Origin: Streptomyces violaceoruber
GTDB lineage: Bacteria > Actinomycetota > Actinomycetes > Streptomycetales > Streptomycetaceae
DNA length: 64,000 nt
Reading direction: 5' to 3'
Assembly: GCA_000720805.1 (NCBI GenBank)
Contig: JODI01000022.1
Span: 157,422-221,421, forward strand
Part shown: piece after piece, positions 1 to 9,937 of the stretch
How positions within the stretch are numbered: position 1 is the first letter of the stretch
How the letters are laid out: every line of letters begins with the position of its first letter
Notes under the pieces: model-generated
The model's database searches: none
The model's input: only the letters and a program-made list of their open reading frames with translations
What the model was told of the DNA's origin: nothing
Translations under genes and position numbers: made by a program

Positions 1-1671
1 GAGTCACTCGCATCAATGGCCGAGCGCGAACTGGACGTGCTGGTGGTGGGCGCGGGCGTGGTTGGTGCGGGCACCGCGCTGGACGCCGTGACCCGAGGGC
101 TGTCCGTGGGCCTGGTCGAGGCGCGTGACTGGGCGTCCGGCACCTCCAGCAGGTCCAGCAAGCTGATACACGGCGGCCTGCGTTATCTGGAGATGCTCGA
201 CTTCGCCCTGGTCCGCGAGGCCCTGAAGGAACGCGGGCTGCTGCTGGAGCGCCTCGCGCCGCATCTGGTGAAGCCGGTGGCGTTCCTGTACCCCCTCCAG
301 CACAAGGGCTGGGAGCGGCTGTACGCCGGCTCGGGCGTCGCGCTCTACGACGCGATGTCGATGGCCCGCGGCCACGGCCGGGGCCTGCCCATGCACCGCC
401 ATCTGAGCCGTCGTCACGCCCTGCGTGTCGCACCCGCCTTGAAGAAGGACGCGCTGGTCGGCGCGTTGCAGTACTACGACGCCCAGATGGACGACGCCCG
501 CTTCGTGGCCAACCTCGTGCGCACGGCGACGGCGTACGGCGCGAAGACCGCCAACCGCGCGCGGGTGACCGGATTCCTGCGCGAGGGCGAGCGGGTCGTC
601 GGCGCCCGGGTGCAGGACGTGGACGGGGGCGGGGAGTACGAGATCCGCGCCAAGCAGGTCGTCAACGCCACCGGCGTGTGGACCGACGACACCCAGGCGC
701 TGGTGGGGGAGCGCGGTCAGTTCCACGTCCGGGCGTCCAAGGGCATCCATCTGGTGGTTCCCAAGGACCGCATCAACTCCTCGACCGGGCTGATCCTGCG
801 CACCGAGAAGTCCGTCCTGTTCGTCATACCGTGGGGCCGGCACTGGATCATCGGCACGACCGACACAGACTGGGACCTCGACAAGGCCCACCCGGCCGCC
901 TCCAGCGCCGACATCGACTACCTCCTCGAGCATGTGAACTCCGTCCTCGCCGTGCCGCTGACCAGGGACGACGTCCAGGGCGTGTACGCGGGCCTGCGTC
1001 CGCTGCTGGCCGGCGAGTCGGACGCCACGAGCAAGCTCTCGCGCGAGCACACCGTGGCGCATCCGGTGCCCGGGCTCGTGGTCGTGGCGGGCGGCAAGTA
1101 CACGACCTACCGGGTGATGGCCAAGGACGCCGTGGACGAGGCGGTGCACGGGCTCGACATGCGGGTCGCCGAGTGCGTGACGGAGGACGTGCCGCTGCTG
1201 GGGGCGGAGGGCTACCGGGCGCTGTGGAACGCGCGGGCGCGGATCGCCGCTCGCACGGGCCTGCACGTGGTGCGTGTGGAGCACCTGTTGAACCGGTACG
1301 GCGCGATGGCGGAGGAGGTCCTCGACCTGGTCGCCGCCGACACCTCGCTCGGTGATCCGCTGCAGGGCGCCGACGACTATCTGCGCGCCGAGGTCGTGTA
1401 CGCCGCCTCGCACGAGGGCGCACGGCACCTGGACGACGTGATGACCCGGCGCACCCGCATCTCCATCGAGACCTTCGACCGGGGCGTCCGCTGCGCCCGC
1501 GAGGCCGCCGGTCTCATGGCGCCGGTGCTCGGCTGGGACAAGGACCAGATCGAGCGGGAGGTCGAGCACTACGAGAAGCGGGTGGAGGCGGAGCGGGAGT
1601 CGCAGCGGCAGCCGGACGATCTGACGGCGGACGCGGCACGGCTCGGGGCACCGGACATCGTGCCGTTGTAG
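1..1671 (+). CDS. glpD: Aerobic glycerol-3-phosphate dehydrogenase, 5' end outside the window
   Basis: FAD-dependent enzyme that oxidises sn-glycerol-3-phosphate to dihydroxyacetone phosphate at the membrane and passes electrons to quinone. The dinucleotide-binding motif GAGVVGAGTALDAVTRG lies near the N-terminus, followed by the family block SSKLIHGGLRYLE, and GGKYTTYRVMAKDAVDEA lies in the FAD-binding C-terminal part. The frame is open through base 1 (residues ESLAS precede the ATG at 16), and streptomycete homologues normally carry about 20 more residues, so the true start is probably left of the window. No other glycerol gene is visible here. A weak GC stem (GCCCGC/GCGGGC, 1687-1708) follows the stop and may help end transcription. 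Family assignment is secure; only the start is missing. Confidence 0.93.
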   Translation, partial: ESLASMAERELDVLVVGAGVVGAGTALDAVTRGLSVGLVEARDWASGTSSRSSKLIHGGLRYLEMLDFALVREALKERGLLLERLAPHLVKPVAFLYPLQHKGWERLYAGSGVALYDAMSMARGHGRGLPMHRHLSRRHALRVAPALKKDALVGALQYYDAQMDDARFVANLVRTATAYGAKTANRARVTGFLREGERVVGARVQDVDGGGEYEIRAKQVVNATGVWTDDTQALVGERGQFHVRASKGIHLVVPKDRINSSTGLILRTEKSVLFVIPWGRHWIIGTTDTDWDLDKAHPAASSADIDYLLEHVNSVLAVPLTRDDVQGVYAGLRPLLAGESDATSKLSREHTVAHPVPGLVVVAGGKYTTYRVMAKDAVDEAVHGLDMRVAECVTEDVPLLGAEGYRALWNARARIAARTGLHVVRVEHLLNRYGAMAEEVLDLVAADTSLGDPLQGADDYLRAEVVYAASHEGARHLDDVMTRRTRISIETFDRGVRCAREAAGLMAPVLGWDKDQIEREVEHYEKRVEAERESQRQPDDLTADAARLGAPDIVPL

Positions 1672-2176
1672 GGCTCTCTGTGAGCGGCCCGCTGGAGGGC
1701 CTGCGGGCGGCCTGCTGGATGGCTTTGCCGATAGCCCACTGGGTTGCGCCGGTGATCCTCCGGGGCCTTTCCGAGAGGGTGGCCGACGGGATGGCCGGTG
1801 GGCCGGCGCACCGTCACTCGAACGAGTGGCGGGGTGTGGGATCTTCGTTCGGGACCCGGTCGTTCTACTGGGTGCGAGGGCAGAACTCGGCGGCGAGCAA
1901 GGCGGCGTGGAAGCGGTCCGGATCGGAGGAGCGTGGTCATCAGTCCGCCCGCGACCCGGCCACAGGCGGTCCTAGTCCGCTGGCATGTTCCGTCGGCAAC
2001 AGGGGCGCGGTCGTGCCCGGTGCGTGAGGGCGCGGGCGGACTGCGGCGGGGTGCGGTGGCGGGGTGTCACGGGTTGCGCGGTGGGCTCGGCGTCACCAGG
2101 GGCACCCTGGGCGTTGGGCACTTGTCGGGTGAGGGACAATGGAGGCTCTGTCAGGGCGGGTTGCATGAGGGGACGC
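1672..2176. other. Gene-free stretch between glpD and the kinase cluster
   Basis: About 500 bases without a convincing gene; the open frames here are GC-driven. It holds the short stem after glpD (1687-1708), a six-base inverted repeat CACTCG-AA-CGAGTG (1815-1828) and, near the right end, a possible promoter TTGGGC (2114-2119) / GACAAT (2135-2140) that would start transcription about 30 bases before the first kinase. The promoter is only a consensus-style guess. Confidence 0.4.
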
Positions 2177-4489
2177 ATGTCGGAGGCGGAGCGGGCGGGG
2201 ACATCCCGTCAGGACACTCGTCAGGACAAGAGCGGGCGTCTTCTCGCCGGGCGGTACCGGTTGGGAGGCGTGCTCGGTCGCGGCGGCATGGGGACGGTGT
2301 GGCGCGCCGAGGACGAGACCCTGGGCCGCACGGTCGCCGTCAAGGAGCTGCGGTTCCCGTCCAACATCGACGAGGACGAGAAACGGCGCCTGATCACACG
2401 TACGTTGCGCGAGGCCAAGGCGATCGCGCGGATCCGCAACAACAGCGCCGTGACGGTCTTCGACGTGGTCGACGAGGACGACCGGCCGTGGATCGTGATG
2501 GAACTCGTCGAGGGCAAGTCGCTCGCCGAGGTCATCCGCGAGGACGGCCTCCTCGAACCGAGGCGGGCGGCCGAGGTGGGCCTGGCGATCCTCGACGTGC
2601 TGCGGTCGGCGCACCGCGAGGGCATCCTGCACCGCGACGTGAAGCCGTCCAATGTGCTGATCTCCGAGGACGGCCGGGTCGTCCTCACCGACTTCGGCAT
2701 CGCCCAGGTCGAGGGCGACCCGTCCATCACCTCGACCGGCATGCTCGTCGGCGCCCCCTCCTACATCTCCCCGGAGCGGGCCCGCGGCCACAAGCCGGGT
2801 CCGGCGGCCGACCTGTGGTCGCTGGGCGGGCTCCTCTACGCGTCGGTCGAGGGTGTGCCGCCGTACGACAAGGGGTCGGCCATAGCGACCCTGACGGCGG
2901 TGATGACCGAGCCGCTGGAGGAACCGAAGAACGCCGGTCCGCTGAAGGACGTCATCTACGGACTGCTCAACAAGGACCCCGCCAAGCGGCTCGACGACGC
3001 GGGCGCGCGGGCGATGCTCAACGCGGTGATCCACACGCCGGCACCGAAGCCGGAGCCCGAGCCGGCGCCGGACGTGACGAAGGTCGTGCCGTTGCCGCCG
3101 CAGCCGGACGAGCGGGCGGACAAGAGGAGTTCCGCGAGCGGCACCGGGAGCAAGCGGGGCGAGGAGGCCGGCGAGCGGTTCCGGGGGGCGCTGCGTTCGA
3201 TGCGGAAGGCCGCCGGTGCGGGTGGAGCGGCGGCGACATCCGCCGGATCGGCCGCGTCCGCGGCGCGTACGAAGTCCGGGGGCGGGACGGAGGGTTCCGC
3301 GGCCGGAACGGGAACTGAGGCTGGGACTGGCGCCGGGGCCGGAACTGGAGCTGGGACCGGGGTCGCCGGCTCGGGGACTGCCGGGGGCGCGGGGGTCTCG
3401 CGTTCCGGTGGGCAATCCAGCGGGGGCGAGGCCGGACTTGGCGGTGCGGCGGGTTCGAAGGCGGGGGGCTCCTCCTCTTCGGGCTCTTCGGGCTCTGTGG
3501 GGAAGGGCGCGTCGACCGGGTCCGTTTCCCCGGCTGCTTCGGCTGCTTCGGCTGCTTCGGGGGCTGCTTCGGCTTCCGCCGCGCGGTCGAGCTCGGTGCC
3601 CGGGCCTCGGGACGGCGGTACGCAGGGGGCGAACAGCGGTACCGGCGGCCGGAGTTCCGGGTGGCCCGTCATGACCCCGCCGGATCTGCCGCCACGGCCC
3701 GTGCCCAGGGCGCCGCTCACGGATGTGGTGCCGCGCAGAACGCTGGTGATCATCGTGGTGGTCGTGGTGCTCGCCGTGATCGGCACCGTGCTGGCGCTGA
3801 CACTCGGCGGTGACGACGGTTCGGACGGGGCCTCGGGCGGCGGGGCCAAGGCGACGGCCAGTGCGAGCGGGAGCGCCTCCACCAAGGAGGACAAGAGCGG
3901 GGGAACCCGTACGGACGGTTCGGCGAGCCCGTCCGCGCCGGCGGGCTCGGGACAGCAGAGCGCGTCGAGTGGATCGAACGCGTCGAGTGAGGAGGCGAGC
4001 GCGTCCGGCGGCAGCGGTGCCGGGGCGGGCGGTTCCTCCGGCTCCACCGGCGACAACGCGGCTTCCTCCACCCATCGGGGAAGCCAGGGGTACTCGATCG
4101 GGCTCCCCAAGGGCTGGGAGTACCGCTCGACGGACGCGGCGGGGGACCGGTTCACCGGTCCCGACGGGCAGAAGCTGCTCGTGGCCTGGACGTCCACGCC
4201 CAAGGGCGACCCGGTGGCGGACTGGCAGAGCCAGGAAGGCTCCATGACACGCTCCCAGTACAAGAGGATCCGGATAGAGAAGGTGGGCTACCGCGGTTGG
4301 AACACGGCCGACTGGGAGTTCACCTACACGGACGGGGGAACCCGGTACCGGACGATCGACCGGGGGTTCGTCGTCAGTAGCAGCCAGGGCTACGCGCTCA
4401 TGTACACGGCGAAAGCCGCCAATTGGGACAGTTCCCTGCGCAAGAGCACCTGGCAGACCCTGACGGACACCTTCCAGCCGAAGGCATGA
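2177..4489 (+). CDS. Transmembrane serine/threonine protein kinase 1 (Hanks type)
   Basis: Receptor-type kinase of 770 residues. The cytoplasmic kinase domain occupies about residues 25-285: glycine loop GRGGMGTV, catalytic Lys56 in VAVKE, HRDVKPSN with catalytic Asp154, DFG at 172-174 and SPE at 198-200. A Gly/Ala/Ser-rich linker of some 200 residues follows, then one membrane helix (about 520-543), a second Ser/Gly linker and an external domain of about 130 residues beginning GYSIGLPKGWEYRS. There are no PASTA repeats. The ATG at 2177 is preferred because AGGGGA lies just upstream and the kinase fold begins soon after; ATG 2165 and more distal starts are possible. First gene of a run of six same-strand kinase genes. 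Ligand and substrates cannot be read from sequence. Confidence 0.9.
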   Translation: MSEAERAGTSRQDTRQDKSGRLLAGRYRLGGVLGRGGMGTVWRAEDETLGRTVAVKELRFPSNIDEDEKRRLITRTLREAKAIARIRNNSAVTVFDVVDEDDRPWIVMELVEGKSLAEVIREDGLLEPRRAAEVGLAILDVLRSAHREGILHRDVKPSNVLISEDGRVVLTDFGIAQVEGDPSITSTGMLVGAPSYISPERARGHKPGPAADLWSLGGLLYASVEGVPPYDKGSAIATLTAVMTEPLEEPKNAGPLKDVIYGLLNKDPAKRLDDAGARAMLNAVIHTPAPKPEPEPAPDVTKVVPLPPQPDERADKRSSASGTGSKRGEEAGERFRGALRSMRKAAGAGGAAATSAGSAASAARTKSGGGTEGSAAGTGTEAGTGAGAGTGAGTGVAGSGTAGGAGVSRSGGQSSGGEAGLGGAAGSKAGGSSSSGSSGSVGKGASTGSVSPAASAASAASGAASASAARSSSVPGPRDGGTQGANSGTGGRSSGWPVMTPPDLPPRPVPRAPLTDVVPRRTLVIIVVVVVLAVIGTVLALTLGGDDGSDGASGGGAKATASASGSASTKEDKSGGTRTDGSASPSAPAGSGQQSASSGSNASSEEASASGGSGAGAGGSSGSTGDNAASSTHRGSQGYSIGLPKGWEYRSTDAAGDRFTGPDGQKLLVAWTSTPKGDPVADWQSQEGSMTRSQYKRIRIEKVGYRGWNTADWEFTYTDGGTRYRTIDRGFVVSSSQGYALMYTAKAANWDSSLRKSTWQTLTDTFQPKA

Positions 4490-4675
4490 GGAGCCGTGCG
4501 GTGATCGACTCCTTGTTCGATCCCGGGTTTGGGATGTGAGATCTGGCATCCCCTCTTTGCGGGTTGCCTCCGGCACGTATCGTGAGTGGTTGCGGACCGT
4601 ACGCATCCAGGTATGCATGCGGAACGGCTCGCGAGGCGAACGGAATTGATCGACCGGGCGGCCGGGGGAGGCACC

Positions 4676-7600
4676 GTGGACGACTATGCGGGACGGGTAC
4701 TCGCCGACCGCTACCGCCTGCCGCTGCCGCCCGCCGACGAGTACGAACTGACCGAGACCCGGGCCTTCGACACCTACAGCGGGCAGGAAGTCCTGGTCAG
4801 GCAGGTGCCGTTGCCGGAGGTCGTCGAGGCGGAGGTGCTCGACGCCGAAGGTCTGCCGGACGGTTTCACGGCACGGGACCCGCGAGGAGCACGGGATCGC
4901 GGATCACGGCGCGTTCCCGGTGGCGGGGGTGTGCGGCGGCCGGCTGATCCGGCCGTACGGCGGGCCGTCGAGGCCGCGCAGGCCGCGGCGCGGATCCCCG
5001 ACCATCCCCGGCTCGACCAGGTCTTCGACGTGTTCGCCGAGGGCGGGTCGCTGTGGATAGTCAGCGAGTTGGTGTCCGCACGGTCACTGGCCGCGCTGCT
5101 CGCGGAGAAGCCGCTGACGCCGTACCGGGCGGCAGAGGTCGCCGACGACGTCCTCATGGCCCTGCGGGTCCTGCACGCTCACGGCTGGGTCCACCGGAAC
5201 GTCACCGCGCGCACGGTCATGGTCTGCGACGACGGCCGCGTCATGCTGACCGGCCTGGCGGTCGGGGCGGCGGAAGAGGCACTGTGCGGGTACGACCCGG
5301 TGCCCGCCGAGGATCAGGAATGGGGCGCGGGGGGCGGCGAGTCCGGTGACGGACGCGGGCCCGCCGGAGGAGCCACGGGCTCCGGCGCAGCGGGCGCGGG
5401 ACCCGGTGGGAGCGGTGGCCTCGGGGCGCCGATGGGTGCCGGTTGGGCCCGGGGTGGTGACCTTCACGGCTCCGGCGGTGGTGTTCCGGGCTCCGGCGGT
5501 GGTGATCCGGGCTCCGGCCGTGGGGCGTACGGCTCCGGCGGTGGGGCGTACGGCTCCCGTGGTCCTGTCGGACCCGGTGGTCCGGGTCGTTCGGGCGGCC
5601 CTCAGGGATGGGGTGGCCCTCAGGGATCGGGGAGCCCCGGCGGCCCCCAGGGAATGGGTGGCTCCGGTGCTCCCCATGGTCCTGTGAGCGCCGTTGGGCT
5701 CGACGGTGCCGATGCCGAGGCTGCTCGGCGGGCCGCCATCGAGGCGCGGGCTGCGGGGGCTCTGCCCGTCGCCGGCACGGAGACGGCGAACGGGGGGACG
5801 ACCGCGCCGGTTCGCCGGGCGGTCGACACCGGGGCGGATGTCAGGGCGGCGCGGGCCGGGGCGATCGCCGCGTATCGCGCGGGGGCGCGTGCCGCGGCCC
5901 GGGTCCAGGAGGCGCAGGACGGTCGGGCGGCCCTGCCGGGAGCGCGGCCCGCTCCCGAGGGCAACCCCGCGGCTCTGCCCAGTGCCCGCCCCGCTCCCGG
6001 GGGCGACCCCGCCGCACAGGCCAACGGCTCGGCGCAGCAGCCGCCGTACGCCACGTCCAACGATGCGGGGCAGCCGTACACCGGCACGAACGACGGTCGA
6101 CACCCGCCCTACCCGGGGGCGGACGGCGTGGAGCAACAGCCGTACTCCTCCGGGTTGAACGAGGTGCAGCAGGCGTCCGGGGTTGGGCCGCCGGGGCAGA
6201 TAGCGGATCCCTATGGTGTGCGGCCTGCCTCCTGGCACGGTGCCGCGCCCCGCGGCGGAGCAGGTGCTGCGGGCGGTGGAGCCGGCGGTGCGGACGCGGG
6301 GCAGGAGTCCCGTCGAAACGGCGGTGCCGGGTACCTGGGTGACGCCTCCTCCGGGCAGCGCGCCGCCTCCGCCTCGGGCGGGCCCGGATCCACCCAGGTC
6401 CCCGCCCCCGGCGCACCTTCGGCGCTGCCTCCCGGGGCGGCCGCGTCCACCGGGCGTTGGGACGAGCCGGCCGTCGGCGCGCCCGTGCGGCGTGGGCCCG
6501 CGACCGCCCTGGCGGCCGAGCGGGCCCGGCATGCGCGGATGGCTGTCGTCGGCCCCGTGACCGAGCGGTGGGCACCGGAGCAGGCCGGTCCGGTGCACGA
6601 GAACTGGCAGTTGGCGGCGCCGATCGGTCCCGCGACCGACCTGTGGGCGCTGGGCGCGCTGCTCTTCCGGGCCGTACAGGGACACGCGCCCTACCCGGAG
6701 GAGTCGACGGCCGAACTGGTGCAGTTGGTGTGCGCGGAGCCGCCCGCCTTCGCCGAGGAGTGCGGTCCGCTGCGGCCGGTCGTCGAGTCGCTGCTGCGTC
6801 AGGACCCCACCGAGCGGCTCGACTTCGAGGAACTGCGCGGCTGGCTGCGCTCGTTGGTGCGTTCGGCGCCCGAGCCGGAGGCCGGCGCGCACGTCGTCGC
6901 CGCGCCGCCCACCGACACCAGCCGGCTTCCTGTCATACGGCGGCGGGGCGAGCTGGTGCGCAGGCGGCGCGCCGGGCTGCCCGCGCACCACGGCCGGCAC
7001 AAGCGGGCGCGGGAAGAGGCGAGTTCACCGCGCAGGCTCGGCCGGACCCTGCTTCTGCTGATCCTGCTCCTGCTGGCCGGCGCGATCGCGTACGCCATGC
7101 TCTTCATGCCGAAGTCCGACTCCGGCACGAAGGGCGCCGCGGACCGCAGCACCGGGGCCACCGGTGAGGTCGGCCCGGCGCCCGAACAGTCGGCGGAGGC
7201 GAGCAGCGAGCCCCGGCCGGACCAGACCTCGCCGGGCCCCCAGGGCAGCCCCTCCACGTCGACCGGAGCCGGCGAGACGCAGACCACCGGGCCCGAGGTC
7301 GCCGACGGCTTCACCCTGCGCAAGGACACCGAGGGTTTCCAGGTCGCCGTCGCGGGCGGCTGGGACCGCGCACCGCTCAACGGGCGCGGTCAGGTCGTGT
7401 ACACGCACGGGAACTTCGAGCTCATCGTCGTACCGGGACGGGACACCGCGGCGGCGGACGGCAGCGACCCGATGGCATACCAGCGGGAGAAGGAGCCGGA
7501 GCTGCAGCCGTACCGCGACTCCAGCTGGGCCACCGCGACGGGGCTGAAGACGATTCAGGTGGGCGGCCGGACCATGGCCGAGGGGCAGTTCACCTGGACC

Positions 7601-7753
7601 GGCGACGACGGGCAAGAGCTGTATGTGCGCAACATCGCGATGCTGATCGGCGGGAAGTACCACGTGGTGCAGGTGCGCGGCCCGGAGGCGGAGCGGGACG
7701 AGGTGACCCGGCTGTACGAGCAGGCCTCGGGTACTTACCAGGTCACCGGTTGA
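4676..7753 (+). CDS. Large transmembrane pseudokinase with split kinase fold
   Basis: 1025-residue protein built like its neighbours but with every catalytic motif lost. There is no glycine loop, the VAIK lysine is replaced (VLVRQV), HRD reads HRN (GWVHRNVTARTV), and DFG reads TGL. A Gly/Pro/Ala-rich insert of roughly 400 residues (gene positions about 5310-6530) separates the N-lobe-like part from a recognisable C-lobe stretch (ATDLWALGALLFRAVQGHAPY). A basic segment, a membrane helix (LLLLILLLLAGAIAYAMLF) and an external domain of about 150 residues (TLRKDTEGFQVAVAGGWDR) follow. I chose GTG 4676 because GGGGGAGG sits five bases upstream; ATG 4613 and GTG 4586 are in frame. Likely a scaffold or regulator of the neighbouring active kinases (inference). 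A weak stem GGGATG/CATCCC (4531-4552) precedes it. Confidence 0.85.
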   Translation: MDDYAGRVLADRYRLPLPPADEYELTETRAFDTYSGQEVLVRQVPLPEVVEAEVLDAEGLPDGFTARDPRGARDRGSRRVPGGGGVRRPADPAVRRAVEAAQAAARIPDHPRLDQVFDVFAEGGSLWIVSELVSARSLAALLAEKPLTPYRAAEVADDVLMALRVLHAHGWVHRNVTARTVMVCDDGRVMLTGLAVGAAEEALCGYDPVPAEDQEWGAGGGESGDGRGPAGGATGSGAAGAGPGGSGGLGAPMGAGWARGGDLHGSGGGVPGSGGGDPGSGRGAYGSGGGAYGSRGPVGPGGPGRSGGPQGWGGPQGSGSPGGPQGMGGSGAPHGPVSAVGLDGADAEAARRAAIEARAAGALPVAGTETANGGTTAPVRRAVDTGADVRAARAGAIAAYRAGARAAARVQEAQDGRAALPGARPAPEGNPAALPSARPAPGGDPAAQANGSAQQPPYATSNDAGQPYTGTNDGRHPPYPGADGVEQQPYSSGLNEVQQASGVGPPGQIADPYGVRPASWHGAAPRGGAGAAGGGAGGADAGQESRRNGGAGYLGDASSGQRAASASGGPGSTQVPAPGAPSALPPGAAASTGRWDEPAVGAPVRRGPATALAAERARHARMAVVGPVTERWAPEQAGPVHENWQLAAPIGPATDLWALGALLFRAVQGHAPYPEESTAELVQLVCAEPPAFAEECGPLRPVVESLLRQDPTERLDFEELRGWLRSLVRSAPEPEAGAHVVAAPPTDTSRLPVIRRRGELVRRRRAGLPAHHGRHKRAREEASSPRRLGRTLLLLILLLLAGAIAYAMLFMPKSDSGTKGAADRSTGATGEVGPAPEQSAEASSEPRPDQTSPGPQGSPSTSTGAGETQTTGPEVADGFTLRKDTEGFQVAVAGGWDRAPLNGRGQVVYTHGNFELIVVPGRDTAAADGSDPMAYQREKEPELQPYRDSSWATATGLKTIQVGGRTMAEGQFTWTGDDGQELYVRNIAMLIGGKYHVVQVRGPEAERDEVTRLYEQASGTYQVTG

Positions 7754-7758
7754 TACAC

Positions 7759-7836
7759 GACAGGCCGTGCGCCGAACCCTGACAGGCCGTGCGCCGAACC
7801 CTGACAGGCCAGCGCCGACCCCTGACAGGCCGTCGG
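7759..7836 (+). repeat. 22-bp tandem repeat, about 3.5 copies
   Basis: Copies begin at 7759, 7781, 7803 and 7824 with the core GACAGGCCGTGCGCCGA. The first two copies are identical, the third has lost one base, and the fourth is partial. It lies directly after the pseudokinase stop, in a 250-base gap before the next kinase. Function unknown. Confidence 0.85.
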
Positions 7837-8003
7837 CTCCACTGTCGGGTTACCGGCTGACGGGACGCGGTTCGCGGGTACTTGGTTCACTCATTTCCCA
7901 GGAAGCGACAACCGTCACAGTGCGGTCTCCATGACGCCCCCCTGGTTCCGTTAGGCGACGACGGGTCCTTACTCTGACCCTGTCAAGAGCATTGCGGGGC
8001 AAC

Positions 8004-9884
8004 GTGAATCAGATGCAGGGCCAGCTCCTCGCGGGGCGCTACCGGCTCGCCGACCCGATAGGCAAGGGCGGCATGGGCCGGGTGTGGCGTGCCCATGACG
8101 AGGTGCTGCACCGGGCCGTCGCGATCAAGGAATTGACCGCCGCGCTCTACGTGTCCGAGAGCGACCAGGCCGTCCTGCTGGCCCGTACCCGGGCCGAGGC
8201 GCGTGCGGCGGCCCGGATCAACCACTCCGCCGTCGTCACCGTGCACGACGTGCTGGACCACGACGGCCGGCCGTGGATCGTGATGGAGCTGGTAGAGGGC
8301 CACTCGCTGGCCGACGCGGTCAAGGAGCAGGGCCGCGTCGAGCCGCGGGAGGCGGCCCGGATCGGGTTGTGGGTGCTGCGGGCGCTGCGCGCCGCGCACT
8401 CCGCCGGGGTGCTGCACCGCGATGTGAAGCCCGGCAACGTGCTCCTCGCCCGGGACGGCCGCGTCCTGCTCACCGACTTCGGTATCGCCCAGATCGAGGG
8501 CGACACGACCATCACGCGTACGGGAGAGGTCGTCGGCTCGGTCGACTACCTCGCCCCGGAGCGGATCCGTGGCCACGACCCGGGGGCGTCCTCCGACCTG
8601 TGGGCGCTCGGCGCCACGCTGTACACCGCGGTCGAGGGCAGGTCGCCGTTCCGCCGGACGACACCGCTGACCACCATGCAGGCGGTCGTGGAGGAGGAAC
8701 CCGCCCAGCCGCAGCAGGCCGGCCCGCTCGGGCCCGTCATCGCCGCACTGCTGTGCAAGGACCCGGCCGTGCGGCCCGACATTGCCGCGGCCGAGCAGAT
8801 GCTCGCCGAGGCTGCGGAAGGGCGGCGGCCGAGCGAGGCTCAGGCGTACGTGCCCACGCACCATGTGGGCGCCCACACGCTGGATTCCGGGTCCGTGGCG
8901 GGTGGGCGCGTGAGCGCGGGCAGCGGCAGCATGGGTAGCGGCACCATGGGCGCGGGCACCATGGGCGCGGGCACCATGGGTTCCGGCACCATGAGTTCCC
9001 GTCCTCACACGGGCTCCCCTCACACCGGTTCCCCTTACGCCGGTCCCCACCAGGAGGTGGAGGGCCACTCGGGAAGAAACGGTCCGGCGACCGCACCGAC
9101 CGCATCGACCGCATCGACCGCATCGGCCACATCCGCCACGTCGGCGAGCGGTGCGCCGTACGTCCCGGCGACCGGCGCCACCGTGCTCGGCCCGGCGCAT
9201 CACACGGCCACCGGCGCCACGCGGCCGCCCAAGCGCCGCCGTCTGCGCACGCTGGCTCTGGTCGTCGCCCTTGCCGCGATCATCGGCGGCGGTACGGCCG
9301 TGGGACTGCAGGCGTGGAACGAGGCGCGGCAGCAGGACGGCACCGGCGCCTCCGCGGGCTCGCCGAGCCCCTTGGAGTCGAGCGGGAGCGGACGAAGCCC
9401 CCAGGGAGGCGTTCCGGACTCGTGGGTTCGATATGACGATCCGGTGGGTTTCAGTCTCTTTCTGCCCAAAAACTGGGATCGGAAGGTCTTCGGCAGCAGC
9501 GACGACCTCACCCAGGTCGACTACACACCGGACGGCGGCAAGCACTTCGTCCGTATCGCGGTCGACACGTCACCGGACTTCAGCGATCCGTACGCCCACC
9601 AGGTCGACCTGGAGGAGCAGTTGCAGCGGCTGCGCGACTACCGGCGCGTGACCCTGCACGACAACCTCTACCGGGACCGCGACGGCGCCCGCTGGGAGTA
9701 CACCTGGACCGCGCTGCCCAAGGACACGCCCCACCCCGGGCCGCGCAGGGCCGTGGAGGAGACGTACATGTCCCGGGGCGGTGTCGAGTACGCCATCTAC
9801 ATGTCGTCGCCCGCCAAGGACTGGGCGACGACGAGCAAGCAGTTCACCGCCGTGCTGCAGGGCTGGCAGGAGAAGACCTCTTAA
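8004..9884 (+). CDS. Transmembrane serine/threonine protein kinase 2
   Basis: 626-residue kinase with all catalytic motifs: GKGGMGRV, Lys42 in VAIKE, HRDVKPGN with Asp140, DFG 158-160, APE 184-186. After the kinase domain comes a low-complexity linker with repeated MGSGTMGAG-type units and runs of TAST, then a membrane helix (about 416-437) and an external domain of about 150 residues (WVRYDDPVGFSLFLPKNWDR) related in layout to those of the sister kinases. GTG 8004 is chosen with GGGG a few bases upstream; TTG 7992 and ATG 8013 are also in frame. It is separated from the preceding gene by 250 bases with tandem repeats, so it may have its own promoter. Confidence 0.9.
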   Translation: MNQMQGQLLAGRYRLADPIGKGGMGRVWRAHDEVLHRAVAIKELTAALYVSESDQAVLLARTRAEARAAARINHSAVVTVHDVLDHDGRPWIVMELVEGHSLADAVKEQGRVEPREAARIGLWVLRALRAAHSAGVLHRDVKPGNVLLARDGRVLLTDFGIAQIEGDTTITRTGEVVGSVDYLAPERIRGHDPGASSDLWALGATLYTAVEGRSPFRRTTPLTTMQAVVEEEPAQPQQAGPLGPVIAALLCKDPAVRPDIAAAEQMLAEAAEGRRPSEAQAYVPTHHVGAHTLDSGSVAGGRVSAGSGSMGSGTMGAGTMGAGTMGSGTMSSRPHTGSPHTGSPYAGPHQEVEGHSGRNGPATAPTASTASTASATSATSASGAPYVPATGATVLGPAHHTATGATRPPKRRRLRTLALVVALAAIIGGGTAVGLQAWNEARQQDGTGASAGSPSPLESSGSGRSPQGGVPDSWVRYDDPVGFSLFLPKNWDRKVFGSSDDLTQVDYTPDGGKHFVRIAVDTSPDFSDPYAHQVDLEEQLQRLRDYRRVTLHDNLYRDRDGARWEYTWTALPKDTPHPGPRRAVEETYMSRGGVEYAIYMSSPAKDWATTSKQFTAVLQGWQEKTS

Positions 9885-9937
9885 GTGGTGGTTTTGGCCG
9901 GTCGACGCCCCGGAAGGGGGCCGTCCGGTGGGGCATG

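Noticed and set aside
2093..4618. 841-codon antisense ORF over kinase 1, and similar long antisense ORFs over most genes
   Set aside because: They mirror real genes in a GC-rich genome, have Arg/Pro/Gly/His-biased composition, no ribosome sites and no motifs.
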